Assembly (NCBI GenBank): GCA_914767885.1
Contig: CAJZBQ010000002.1
Span: 1,052,856 to 1,116,855 of the forward strand
Direction: 5' to 3'
Source: Blepharisma stoltei
Taxonomy: Eukaryota > Ciliophora > Heterotrichea > Heterotrichida > Blepharismidae
Length of the DNA stretch: 64,000 nucleotides
A program made the position numbers and the translations under genes. A model generated the notes under the pieces. The model was given only the letters and a program-made list of their open reading frames with translations, was not told the origin of the DNA and searched no databases. This document shows, in pieces, positions 20,530 through 30,787 of this stretch. Position 1 is the first letter of the stretch, and the number at the start of each line of letters is the position of its first letter.

Positions 20530-21230
20530 AAAATAATTTGCTAAACTATCGAGTGGTTGCTGAAAGTAAGCCTATTTCTTACCGAACGCTATTATACGGT
20601 AATGAATTCTAAGAAAAAATAATTTTATGGGATTTATGTTCTTATTAATTTGATTTTATGATAAATAAAATTACAGTTCATGACCTATACAATCGCTAAT
20701 TTGTTTTTAAAAAGTAAATGTTTTTATTTAGAAATTATAGTTAAATAGTTTTTTTATTTAACTCTCTTTCTTAATTTTAACATTATTTATTAACTAAGAT
20801 ATTTTATAGTGCGATCACTCTTATTTTCAATACTTCTACGGAATTATTATTATAAAATTATGTTGACCAAAGTCCTTAAATGATTTTTCTTATTAATATT
20901 ATTCTCTTGAATGATTACTTTCACAGTAATTTCTGCTTGTATGATGACATTTGATTGCTGAGACTTTTTACCTACAATATCGTAATAAAAATATCTAAAA
21001 TTGAAAAATGTCTCGAGTCTTAGTAGCATTCACTGTATATGCCATAATGGGATACTGAAAATAAAATTATTAAAGCAATAAAGATTGGCAAATGTGCATT
21101 TATTGATACTTTTACAAAATAGTTCCATGTTTAAAACTATTGAAGCTGAGATTCGTATTGGCATATAAAATCTTAAAAAATTCGTCTCACAAAATGAACT
21201 TTTTGGCTATTTAGTGCTTAATCTTATAAT
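20530..21230. other. Intergenic within the hydrolase array
   Basis: AT-rich spacer; no gene or repeat unit recognised. Confidence 0.5.
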
Positions 21231-22297
21231 ATGGATTATTTTACAAATCGGAGTGGGCTAAAATTATCCTATAGTTTATCAATTAAAAACCAAAATGACA
21301 GGAAAATCAATGTCATTTGTCAATGACTTCTTTCAGATGTCCTGTTTAATTGTGACTTCCTTATTGAGTATCTAGAAGTAAATACGTTCAAATTCTTTGT
21401 GACAGGCTGTGGAAATAGTGAAGGAGAGTACTTATATGGTGGATTTGAAAGGGACGCTGGAGATATTGACGATGCTGTAAAATTCTTAGTTTCTCAAGGC
21501 TACGAAGTAGAAGCAATTATTGGTTATGCAAAAGGCGGAAACGACGCTATTATTTATTCTGCACTATTCGGAGATGTCAAAAAAATAATAGCAATAGCTC
21601 CAGCAGTTTACATGACAACTTTTAATTTACCAGATTTTTTCCGAGAGAGTATTGAAGAAATTCAGAAATCTGGAGAAGTCAGACATATAGTTCTTGGAAA
21701 GGAGTACAGATTTACCTCAGAAACACTAGATGAATTTATGAGCCTTGATATGGATTACTATTGTGACAAAATAAAAGGCGATATTTATTTAATCCATGGA
21801 ACTGATGACGACAAAGTCCCGTATTCAGATATAGTGGAATATTGTAAGGAATTAGGAGAAAAATGCAAAGAACTTTTCACGTTAAATAACTGTGATCATT
21901 TCTTCACAACAGAAATGGATGAAGTTGTTGAAATATAGTGATCGTTTGCTACTTAACTGCTACTTACTTATTTTTCTTACGATAATATGAAGTTTAGATT
22001 ATTAAAAGCGTGAGCAATTTATATATTAATAAAACCTCTAAGCAATAGGATTGCAATTCACTCTCTGGCAGGTCAGTCTAGTTTTCTTAAGAGCTGAAAT
22101 AATATTTAAGCAAATAGCAGGCTGGTGCTATAATTCATAAAATAATAGAAAGCTACCCATATATTTGTAAATTAAAATTAGACTGGATAATGAATCTATT
22201 TCTTTATATAGCAAAACTGTGTTTTGGTAAAATAGCAAGATTTGATAAAAAAAAATGCAAGGTATTTAGTTTTATTGTTTTTTTATGGTCTATATAA
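21231..22297 (+). CDS. Alpha/beta-hydrolase-like protein, array copy 4 (Ser replaced by Ala, extended C-terminus)
   Basis: From ATG 21231. With the IES 21934-22130 excised, the frame passes VVEIIHKIIES but the stop found in copy 3 is a TAC codon, and translation continues about 47 residues to TAA 22295-22297 (289 aa). GCGNSEGEYLYGG and IIGYAKGGND (Ala at the nucleophile) are clear, as are HGTDDDKVPYSD with the acid and NNCDHFF with the His. TGA is read as Trp in CQWLLSD. The C-terminal extension looks like read-through of former 3' UTR. Confidence 0.75.
21934..22130. other. IES (197 bp) at the 3' end of hydrolase copy 4
   Basis: TATA at both ends; TA-to-TA removal rejoins VVE-I-IHKIIES. Same codon position as the IES in copy 3 but little visible sequence similarity, suggesting an ancestral insertion that diverged after duplication. 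Confidence 0.85.
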
Positions 22298-22618
22298 TTA
22301 TGATTTATATATCTGATATTGCAGATTTTTATATTAATTTAAGCATTAAATAAAATCTTGGATAAATCAAAGTAATATGCATTTTTAAATCTATTAATAT
22401 GATTAAATTTTATATTCCATTTTCAGCTCAAAGAAAAATACTCATCTTACTCTCCTTTGGTTATTGATATAAATCATTCGAAAACTCTGTATTTTAGTGA
22501 TAATTGACTCGCTTTGTGAAGTAGCAAAAAAATGTAATATAAAAATATTTAGAAATAATAAAATCCTCAGCCAATATCAAATAGCTTTCAATAAATTTAA
22601 GTTTTATAAAAAAATAAT

Positions 22619-22983
22619 TACCCCCCCTCCGTGAGTGAAAAATTTTTTTCGCTCACTTAGGGGGGTCAATTTTATTTTTAAAAAATTTATATAAATTTTA
22701 TAGAAATTCTTTTTTTCGAAATTTAAAAAAATCCTAATTCGCAAAAATTGGAAAGAAATAGTAATTTATTTGATAAAATTTATGTTTTAAAACGCAATTT
22801 GTTTAAAATTAAACAGAATTAGCTCGAGGTTTCATTATACTAATTATCACTTATATATAAAAATTTTTTTTCATAAAAAATTTTTCTATTAAAAATATTT
22901 TTGTTCACTCACGCAGGGTGGGTTTTTGGGCAAAAAATAGGAATTTTTCCAATGATTTTGCTCACTCACGGAGAGAGCGGAGT
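22619..22983. mobile_element. MITE, CTCCGTGAG family (365 bp)
   Basis: Starts TACCCCCCCTCCGTGAGTG and ends CTCACGGAGAGAGCGGAGTTA, with TA borders. Contains the shared internal block near GCTCGAGGTTTCATTATACT, in reverse orientation to the copies at 23964 and 46800. Intergenic. Confidence 0.8.
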
Positions 22984-23261
22984 TAGAAATATAAACAACT
23001 TCTTTATTAGTGATTAAAAATCATTCTTATTAGGAAAAGCGTGAACTTATTATTTTTACAACAATTAATATATTATTTGTCAGCATAAAATACCCAATAA
23101 AGTGATAAAGTCCAAATTTCATAATTTAAATGCTGGCGCTGTTAAGATTCATATTTATTTGAACTTCACTTATATACAATTTAATTGCAAAAGCCTTATT
23201 AGCCAAATAAATTTTGCCATCAAAAAAAAGAAATCGCAATATTATAGTTTCTGTTCAAACT
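22984..23261. other. Short spacer between two MITE copies
   Basis: AT-rich; a 61-codon frame (23102-23287) overlaps the second MITE and is not a convincing gene. Confidence 0.5.
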
Positions 23262-23520
23262 TACTTTCGCCCCTCTGTGGGGAATAAACAATTTTGTTCT
23301 CTTGTGGATGAGTATAATTTTTTTTTTTTTTATTGAAAAAATCCAAATTGAAAAGCAAAATTTAATTTTTAAAATTCATATTTAAAATGCAATTTGTTTC
23401 AATAGCTTGAGATTTCATTATGCTAATTATCACTATATATTAAAACAATTTTTATTCACCTTAGATTTTTTTATCTAAAAATAAGGATTTTTTCCAATAT
23501 TTTTTTCGCTCATGGGAGTT
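23262..23520. mobile_element. Degenerate MITE abutting hydrolase copy 5 (259 bp)
   Basis: Left end TACTTTCGCCCCTCTGTGG, right end TTCGCTCATGGGAGTTTA, with TA borders. Internal blocks (CTTGAGATTTCATTATGCT) match the better-preserved copies. It ends only six bases before the ATG of copy 5, so the somatic promoter of that gene is formed only after excision. Confidence 0.65.
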
Positions 23521-23526
23521 TATAAT

Positions 23527-24618
23527 ATGGATTTGGATTATTTTATAAATCGAAGTGGGCTGAAATTATCCTATAGCTTATCGATAAAAAACATAAATGA
23601 TAGGAAAATCTATGTCATTTGCCATTGGCTTTTTTCAGATATTTTGTTTAATTGCGACTTCGTAATACGGTCTCTAGAAGTAAATATCTTCAAATTATTT
23701 GTTCAAGGCTGCGGAAATAGTGAAGGAGAATATTCTCATAGTAGATTTGAAAGGGATGCTGGAGATATTGAAGACGCTGTGAATTTTTTAAAATCTCAAG
23801 GCTATGAAGTTGATGGAATTATTGGGCATGGAAAAGGAGCAAGCGATGCTATTATTTATTCTGCACTCTACGGAGAAGTCAAAAAAATAATAGCAATAGC
23901 TCCTGGAGTTTATGCAAAGACTTTTAATTTCCCAGAATTTTTCATGAGAAGTATTGCGGAAGCTAACTTCCCCCCCCTCTGTGAGCGAACAAAGCCTTTA
24001 GAAAAATCCCTATTTTTTGCGCAAAAACCCACCCTTTTGTGAACAAACAAAAATTTTCATGGGGAAAAATTTTTGACATATAAGTGATAATTAGTATAAT
24101 GAAATCTCTATCTAATTCTGCTTAATTTTAAACAAATTGCATTTTAAAACATAAATTTTACAAATTAAATTAATATTTGCTTTCCAATTTTTGCGAATTT
24201 GAATTTATTTAAATTTCGAAAAAAAAAAATTATAAATTTTATAAATAAATTTTCTTAAAAAAAATTAGCCTCCCTCCGTGAGCGAACAAGACTTTTTTGT
24301 TCGGTCACGGAGTGGGGAAGTAAGAAATCTGGAGAGATTAGGCAGGTAATTCTTGGGAGGGAATATAGATTTACAGCAGAAATGTTTGATGAATTTATGA
24401 ACCTTGATATGGATTATTATACTGACAAAATAAAAGGTGTTATTTATATAATTCATGGGAGAGATGATGAAAATGCCCCTTATTCAGATGCATTGAGATA
24501 TGCTAGAGGGCTGGGAGAAAAATGTAAAGGACTTTTTACGTTAAATAGCACCGATCATTTCTTTGCTACAGAATTGGATGAGGTTGTTGAGATAATTCAT
24601 GAAATAATAAATAGCTAA
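23527..24618 (+). CDS. Alpha/beta-hydrolase-like protein, array copy 5 (Ser replaced by Gly, one-base frameshift)
   Basis: ATG at 23527 gives the shared N-terminus (an in-frame ATG 15 bases upstream lies in the MITE). A 358-bp MITE (23964-24321) is removed to join SIAEA to KKSGEIRQ. Nucleophile elbow IIGHGKGASD has Gly; HGRDDENAPYSD and TDHFF follow. At about 24356-24361 one G is missing relative to copies 3 and 4 (GGGAGGAAT where GGGAGGGAA-type is expected), so the two halves are out of frame by one. That is either a real lesion or a homopolymer error. Confidence 0.7.
23964..24321. mobile_element. MITE-type IES inside hydrolase copy 5 (358 bp)
   Basis: Left end TAACTTCCCCCCCCTCTGTG, right end TTCGGTCACGGAGTGGGGAAG plus TA. 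The intact paralogues have no DNA here. Removal leaving one TA produces the codons Ala-Lys-Lys-Ser-Gly as expected. This is one of the clearest MITE-equals-IES cases in the window. Confidence 0.9.
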
Positions 24619-24788
24619 AAGAACGATTTTTATAATAGGGTTATTTAATATTTAGACAGTTTATAGAAAAGTTATTAGGAAATGCCGATAGAGTAAAATT
24701 AATTATAAAATACAATCTTTTCAAAATCTATTTCTATTTTGCGTTACAAATCAAATTTTTTACAAATTTTCTTTTATCCTCTTAAAAA

Positions 24789-25813
24789 ATGAGTTTCTTT
24801 ACAAATCGAAATGGCTTGAGGTTATCATAATTTAAAATGACATGGCGAGCAAGCCACCTCAGAGGGAATTGTCCAAAATTTGGAAATGGGTCTCCCAGAA
24901 GAGCCAGTGGTATAATTCCTGGCCAATCGGGACTATACCTAGCATGAAATCAGGAGTTACATCCTGAGCTTACCTATCTGCCTGCCAAGTAGCGTGTGTA
25001 TGCTCTTCTCCAGCAGAGCGACCTATAACAAACTGACTAGCAAGTGAAGAAAACATTATAGGTGTAGATACTCAATTAGAATCACATCTGACTCCTCAAT
25101 AATTATTAATAAATTAATTGAGGCTATCGTACAACTTTTCAATAAAAAATCCCCAAGATAACAAAATCTACATCGTCTGCCAATGGTTTCTCTCAGATAT
25201 TTTATTTAGTTACGAATTTCTCTGCGACTTACTAGAAGTCAATACCTTTAGATTTGATCTTACAGGCAGCGGAAACAGCGAAGGCGAAAATACCTATGCA
25301 GGCTACGTAAGAGATGCAGAAGACATTGACGATGCTGTTAAATTTGTAGTTTCACAAGGCTACGAAGTAGAAGGAATTATAGGTCATTCTAAAGCCTCCA
25401 GTGGCGTAATTATTTATTCTGCCTTGTATGGGGAGGTTAAAAACATCATAGTATTGGCTCCTCGATTTTTAGCCTGCAATATTCCAGACTTTATTGCCGA
25501 CAGCATTGAAGAAGTCCATAAGAATGGCTACATCTTGCATACTGCTTTTGGAAAAACCTGGAGAATTACGGAAGAAATGATCCAGGAAATGATGGGTCTT
25601 GATTTAAGGTTTTATTGCCAAAGAGTGCAAGGGAATATTTATATTATTCATGGAGAAGCTGATGACAAAGTGCCTTTTTCAGAATCAATAGAGCTAGTAA
25701 AAGAATTAAAAGAAAAATGCAGAGGGTTTTTCAAGCTTAATTGTGATCATTTCTTTACAGGGGAAATTGATGAGGCGGTTGAGATTATTCATAAAATTAT
25801 CGATCAGAATTAA
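24789..25813 (+). CDS. Alpha/beta hydrolase, array copy 6 (nucleophile Ser retained)
   Basis: From ATG 24789 (MSFFTNRNGLRLS) with the insert 24816-25117 collapsed; 240 aa to TAA at 25813. Oxyanion-type GSGNSEGENTYAG, nucleophile elbow IIGHSKASSG with Ser at about residue 100, acid in HGEADDKVP and His in NCDHFF: a complete Ser-Asp-His triad. It resembles serine hydrolases of the S33/lipase-like superfamily; the substrate is unknown. It is the rightmost and most diverged copy, and the only one with a catalytic Ser, so it may represent the ancestral enzyme. Confidence 0.8.
24816..25117 (+). mobile_element. GC-richer retroposon-like unit in hydrolase copy 6 (302 bp)
   Basis: Flanked by TTGAGGTTATCATA (24816-24829) and TTGAGGCTATCGTA (25118-25131), 12 of 14 identical. 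Collapse restores NGLRLSYNFSIK. The head includes TTTAAAATGACATGG. A TA inside each repeat copy (24823, 25125) would give the same product by ordinary TA excision. Interior G+C is clearly raised, with no ORF recognised. Confidence 0.7.
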
Positions 25814-25892
25814 TAATTTTTAAATAAATTTTTTAAGGTTAATAAATTGGGCTTAGTTCTGATAGGAATTCTATCTTTTTGATTATAATTTT

Positions 25893-25947
25893 ATATAGAA
25901 ATTGCCCGAGGATGGAAAATAGCGCCATCCTCGGGCAATTTCTATAT
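25893..25947. repeat. Perfect hairpin element, 23-bp arms and 9-nt loop
   Basis: ATATAGAAATTGCCCGAGG and onward pairs exactly with its reverse complement ending TCTATAT. TATAG/CTATA ends match the hairpin IES at 57810. Intergenic, downstream of hydrolase copy 6; could be mistaken for a terminator but lies in a eukaryotic context. Confidence 0.85.
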
Positions 25948-26512
25948 CATAAGTTCGAAATTTTCATCTGATTTGCTTGTGAATGGAGACATTTAATTAC
26001 TTTACAATTTTCAAATCAGACCCAAGCAGATGCATAATTATCATTAGCCTACGATTTCTTCATAACATTTGTGAATAATTTTTTAACCATTGGATTTTCG
26101 ATCCTTTACTAAAATTTCAATTCTTTAATTAAAATCTTAGCTGCATTGTCTGTATCAGTATCGAAAATAATCCCCTAAAATAAAATATCTCCCCTACATG
26201 ACTTTTAAAAAAATACCTATTTATTCGCTATTTTCTAGTAGAAATTTTTGTGCATTAATTCATATTTTATAGATTATTCATATTCTTTATATTAAATCAG
26301 CTGGCAGAAGCTCTCTTGATTAATATTTTGCTTATAAAATCTAAATTTAATAAAATACTTATATATCCTTATCCTTAACTACTACAAATAAATACCCTAA
26401 ATACTCAATTTGCATATATATAAAAAAATGTTTGTCCACCAGCAAGGAAATATATATCGCGAACTTATTCTTATATTGCCAGCTTCACAGCTCAGTAATA
26501 AAGCACAAGAAG
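25948..26512. other. Intergenic, no gene recognised
   Basis: AT-rich. Open codons upstream of 26513 (from about 26428) lack a well-placed ATG in the gene frame and are probably leader sequence. Confidence 0.5.
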
Positions 26513-27871
26513 ATGACTTTTGTTATAAATCACATTGGTTCTTCACAAAAGAGGCAGAGAAAAGCCACAATTCAGGTTGTTTCAAGATATGAGCCTAAGA
26601 GTAGTGGGTATTATATTAACCTTGAAATTTTTAAAGTTATGCTGAAGATTATCCAAATGAGCCCAGCTTTAGCCGATAACAGCCAAGAAATAGGAAAAAT
26701 CCTTCAATATCTCCAGCAGATCTCTGCACAAAATATCATTAATGATTTTATACAGTTATGCAATGATTTTACCAACGACGTTAGAGAAGTAAAAATACCA
26801 GTAAATAGCTCCCAAAGCTCCGTTAAAGATCAACATATGGACGTTGATCAAACTTATGGCAAGGAAGATGCTGAAGAAAATGCTAAGACAAGATGCTCCG
26901 AAGGCACATTGCAAGAAAATAGCAGGCCATCGTCTTTGGAACTTAATATTCAAGCAGGAAATTGGTATTTGGAAGAAGAAAAGAATTCTTCACAAAATAA
27001 TAAACTTCCGCCTCTTATAGAAGAAGACTTTTCGATGGTAAAAATCTGCATTTATAAAAGCGTCAAAACAAATTTTGGTGATTATATAGATAAATCTGCG
27101 CTATGAATTTCAATGAAAAGAAGAAAAAAAGAAATAAATTTGTCCAAAGAGGTAGATTATTTTCTGCCTAAAGATTCATCACCAATTGATTTATGCAGCA
27201 TAATCATAACTGCCAAACTAAAAATAAAGTATAAAGATGCTTCGACAAGAGATAGTGAGGGTTCTGAATCTGTACAGTTGGAAAGAATAAAGGTTGGAGC
27301 TATATTAGACGATTTGCTTAATAAAGGCATTATTCGTAAAATTTATGGAGAAGAAGCTTTTCAGATCCAAAATTTAAAAAATTTTGAAGACGAGGTCAAA
27401 GGACTGAGTTGGAGAGTCTAGAATAATAATATTGGTGGCTCTTGGAGATATTTAATTAATTATCGATTTTTATTATAAGCTTTAGACAATTTTATCTAAA
27501 AATTTTAAGCGTTATATTTTTCTAAATTTGCAGACATCTACATTTACGAAGGCAAAACTTCCAGGAAAAGAAAAACCTTGATTTTTAGAGTAATTTTTAA
27601 AGGTCTAATAATTGTAAATTTAATGGAATTGTTTGTCGACAGTCATAAACCTTATGTTGTCAATGACGAGCTTTATATAAGCCAGATATTTGAAATTTGC
27701 CTAATTGGCAATCTGAAGTCAAAATCAGAGTGGCTTAGCTTTGTAGCAAAAAATACAAGTGGAGGAGGTGAAGTACAATATAATGTTGAGATCATTCCAA
27801 ATGATAAGGCCAAAAAGAAAAGCGAGTTTTATTATTGGGACTTCGACAATTTTCTCCCTTACTTACTTTAG
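26513..27871 (+). CDS. Unknown tandem family, member 1 (412 aa)
   Basis: ATG 26513 (MTFVINHIGSSQKRQRKA) chosen because upstream in-frame codons lack ATG. One TGA (27104) reads as Trp. Removing the 120-bp IES 27419-27538 joins LSWRV to YIYEGKTSRKRK. A basic N-terminus, an acidic middle and a motif KVGAILDDLLNKGIIRKI...EEAFQIQNLKNF recur in members 2 and 3. The motif has the look of a small helical nucleic-acid-binding fold, but I do not recognise the family. The C-terminus (FYYWDFDNFLPYL) recurs in the ORF at 29612. Confidence 0.65.
27419..27538. other. TA-bounded IES (120 bp) in tandem-family member 1
   Basis: Begins at an in-frame TAG and ends before TA 27539-27540; excision leaves GTC-TAC in frame. 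AT-rich, no repeat recognised. Confidence 0.7.
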
Positions 27872-27980
27872 TTAATAATAAAAAACTGGCAGATTTAAAA
27901 AATTGCTATATTTATCGTCTTTTAATTAATCTAAAAACATTTTATTAAAATCTTCATACGAATCCGCGCTTATAGACTTC

Positions 27981-28103
27981 TATCATCTCAATATCTCCCA
28001 AGATAACCAGAGAAACCAAAGTTTTAATTATCAGTTTCGACAGAAACAGGTAAATTGCCAATGCCTTGACTATTTTGGGAGATATCATGATAATTAAAAT
28101 ACA
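27981..28103. repeat. Small element with imperfect 20-bp inverted repeats
   Basis: ATCTCAATATCTCCCAA at the left pairs with TTGGGAGATATCATGAT at the right. It sits upstream of family member 2, which lacks an in-frame ATG, so it may be an IES separating the first exon. Boundaries approximate. Confidence 0.5.
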
Positions 28104-28191
28104 TTAGCATAATAGTGAAAATAATTAATAAATTCCTAATTAAAGCAAGCAAAAATATTGTTCTTTATTATTTAAAGATAAGTTAGTCGAC

Positions 28192-28854
28192 GTGCAGCAA
28201 GATCTTGATCATGTAAATCGAGGAGCTGCAGAAAAAATTTGGGCTTTCTTAGTTGATTTCACTGAAAATCGCCCGATCTTGAATGGCGAGGACGAGTATG
28301 AATCCATATTTGAGTCTTTTGACGAAAACATAACTCAAAGGTTTACTGATGCTCAAAGTTCTCTAGCTTGTGAGGGAGATTTGAGTATATCATCGTCATC
28401 TTCAGAAGATAGTTTATCGATAGGAAACTTTCTTTATGAAGATAGGGAAAAGTATTGGATTGTAAGATTCCAAATGTTCCAAGCTGCAGAAACTGATCTG
28501 AGCTGTTATATATATAAAAATTATAATCAAACAAAAATACCTATAGCAAAAAAGAAATGCTTATCCTCAGTTGTAGAAAGATTCTTACCATTATATAATA
28601 AGATTATTGACCTAAGAAAAATAAAAGTATCCTCAATGCTTGAGATAAAGTTGTTTAGCAGAGAAGAGCAATCAACCGAAGATTCCTGGCATGAGAGCGA
28701 GGATATTAATTGCTGCTTCTGGGAAAGACAAAAAGTCGGAGCCCTTTTTGATAGGCTATTACATTTCAAAGCCATTAAGGCAGCCAGCGGTGGTGAAGCT
28801 TTTAAAATAGAAAATTTTAAGAAATTCAACAGCATTACCTCAATTTATGGGTAA
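28192..28854 (+). CDS. Unknown tandem family, member 2 (5' end unresolved)
   Basis: An open frame runs from about 28145; no ATG is well placed and the start given is only the first strong coding position. Shared motifs with the neighbours: IVRFQMFQAAETDLSCYIYK and RQKVGALFDRLLHF...GGEAFKIENFKKF. An acidic Ser-rich stretch (SISSSSSEDSLSIG) lies in the middle. It ends at TAA 28852-28854, possibly inside an IES, because the member-1-like C-terminus appears separately at 29612-29857. Function unknown. Confidence 0.55.
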   Translation: MQQDLDHVNRGAAEKIWAFLVDFTENRPILNGEDEYESIFESFDENITQRFTDAQSSLACEGDLSISSSSSEDSLSIGNFLYEDREKYWIVRFQMFQAAETDLSCYIYKNYNQTKIPIAKKKCLSSVVERFLPLYNKIIDLRKIKVSSMLEIKLFSREEQSTEDSWHESEDINCCFWERQKVGALFDRLLHFKAIKAASGGEAFKIENFKKFNSITSIYG

Positions 28855-29611
28855 TGAGTTGACCTTTAATAGCGAAATGTGAATAATTGCTATTTAAATT
28901 ATTTTTAGCCTGAAGTTTATGAAATTAATTGATTGACAATTTTAGCAATATGAAAATTTTCATTCAATAAAAGGTATGCAAATTAATTGAATCAGTAAAT
29001 ATAAATAATGCTTTTATCAGAAATTAAAAAATGTGTAATTCAAATCACATTATGATAACAAATGGCACAATAAATTTATTATAATTAGCAATATAAAAAT
29101 AAGCCATTTGAAACTATAAATCATTTATTTTTGATAATCAATTATCGGGATTTATAATTAATAAAGTTTGCCTCTTCAATTGAATTCACAAATTTTAAGG
29201 CATTAAATCACTTTTCGTGCCATTTCAACTTACTAGCCAAAATTAATGGTAATGTATGTATTTAAAGCAACCAGTTTTCTATTGATTGAAAGCACGGCAA
29301 AAGGCTCAATATGTTAACTTTCATCTAATTTTCCACATTAAGTTTTATTATCTGAGTTGCCCTAACCTTGCCATATATCTTGATCTCTTTATTTCAAAAT
29401 AAAATTCTTGCCTCTTTCTTAACATTCCAAAATCCAGATATTAGAAAATGTTATTACTAAAGTTGATTATTAAGAAAAATAACTAAAAAAGCCTTTCAAA
29501 TATATTTTAAAATCTCATTTAATATAGCGAAATTATGCATACAAGCAAGCGTAAGGACATATATATGAAAGCATTACAATCTAAATAAATCTAAATGCAA
29601 CATTAGTTAAA
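28855..29611. other. AT-rich region separating two parts of family member 2
   Basis: Very AT-rich, no protein-like frames. It may be a long IES (about 750 bp) between the body and the C-terminal exon of member 2, but the exact TA borders could not be fixed. Confidence 0.4.
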
Positions 29612-29857
29612 ATGGCCTGGGCCATTGATAATACTGAGATAGATAGGGCACTAACCCAATGCTTAATTACAGATTCGGAAGAAGACGAAAAGAGGCTTAG
29701 ATTTGTTGTGGAAGATGGAGACAACGGAGATAGACAACACTATTATCTCAAAGTCTTTCCAAATAATAATGAAACTCAACGAGAAGGGTTTTTTCAATGG
29801 AGCCTAGATGAGTTCCTCAGTTACTTAAACTCAATTATGAAACTTCCCAATTCTTAA
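29612..29857 (+). CDS. C-terminal exon of family member 2, or a small separate gene (81 aa)
   Basis: The frame contains TQCLITDSEEDEKRLRFVVED and GFFQWSLDEFLSYL, which parallel the end of member 1 (ICLIGNLKSKSEWLSFVAK and FYYWDFDNFLPYL). The ATG at 29612 may be internal. I favour its being the last exon of member 2. Confidence 0.5.
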   Translation: MAWAIDNTEIDRALTQCLITDSEEDEKRLRFVVEDGDNGDRQHYYLKVFPNNNETQREGFFQWSLDEFLSYLNSIMKLPNS

Positions 29858-29916
29858 ATAGAGAAAATTTAATTTTTTTCAGGAAGTTTCTTATCGAATA
29901 TTCCACAACCTTACGA

Positions 29917-30576
29917 ATGCCTTATCAGAATGCAGATTTGTTAAATGAGTATGTGGATATGCTTGACCCTAATGACCAAAGCAAAAATGAGCGCACCGAT
30001 TCTAAGCAAGACAACGCTCAACTGCTTCCTGTTTCTAGATATTCAGAAGCTCGTGAGCAAAATTGAAGCATCCAAGATTTTCTGGAAGAAGACATTTTGA
30101 TTGTGAGGTTCTACAAACTCATCAGTTTTTACACGTATATATATAAAGAAAGCTGCGGACATAAATTCCTTGTGCACCCCAAAGGTGATATATTCTATTT
30201 TTATTAAATTTCTATATAAACTTTTTCCCAAAAATCTTATCTTTTTAATATCAGAACTGCAATATTATTATCAAATTCAATGCGCCTTGGAATATCTTCA
30301 TGTGTACAAGAGTTCTTAAAATCCAATGAAATAATTGACTTGAGAAACTTAGTTGTAGACTCAGAGTGAAAAATAATAAATCTAAATAAAGATGATCCTT
30401 CAACAGCAGATTCAACGCATCAAGTTCAAAATTTAGATCGCATTTTCTGACCGAAATTGAAAATCGGCACTCTTTTACAGAAATTATTGGACAAAGAGGC
30501 AATAATTGATCATGGTAAATATTTTATAATTCGAGATTTCAAGATGTTCAAGAACGTCACCTTGATATCTTACTAG
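29917..30576 (+). CDS. Unknown tandem family, member 3 (195 aa, lacks the C-terminal exon)
   Basis: ATG 29917; two TGA codons read as Trp. Removing the 72-bp IES 30191-30262 restores a frame to TAG 30574-30576. Shared motifs: ILIVRFYKLISFYTYIYK and KIGTLLQKLLDKEAIID...FIIRDFKMFK. It stops where members 1 and 2 would continue into their last exon, so it is truncated or the last exon was lost. Function unknown. Confidence 0.55.
30191..30262. other. Short TA-bounded IES (72 bp) in tandem-family member 3
   Basis: Excision leaving one TA joins GDI to LLSNSMRLG in frame. The position corresponds to the stretch between YIYK and VVERFLP in member 2. Confidence 0.6.
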
Positions 30577-30787
30577 ATATTTATATTCATGAATATTAAT
30601 CAGTTTTGCTTAAATTAAGCCTTATGTCTAAAATAGCTTTTATTTTAATATATATATTTTAAATAGTTAAATAGGGTGTAATTCATTTAATAAAATTGAT
30701 TTTTCTAACTTAAACCTAAATAAATCAATATTGCAGAAAATGAAGCAAATATCATATCAAAATTAATTTCAAATCTCTTTCTGATAA

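Noticed and set aside
25893-25947. Reading the hairpin as a bacterial-type terminator
   Set aside because: The genome is eukaryotic, and the same TATAG-ended hairpin structure interrupts a coding region at 57810.
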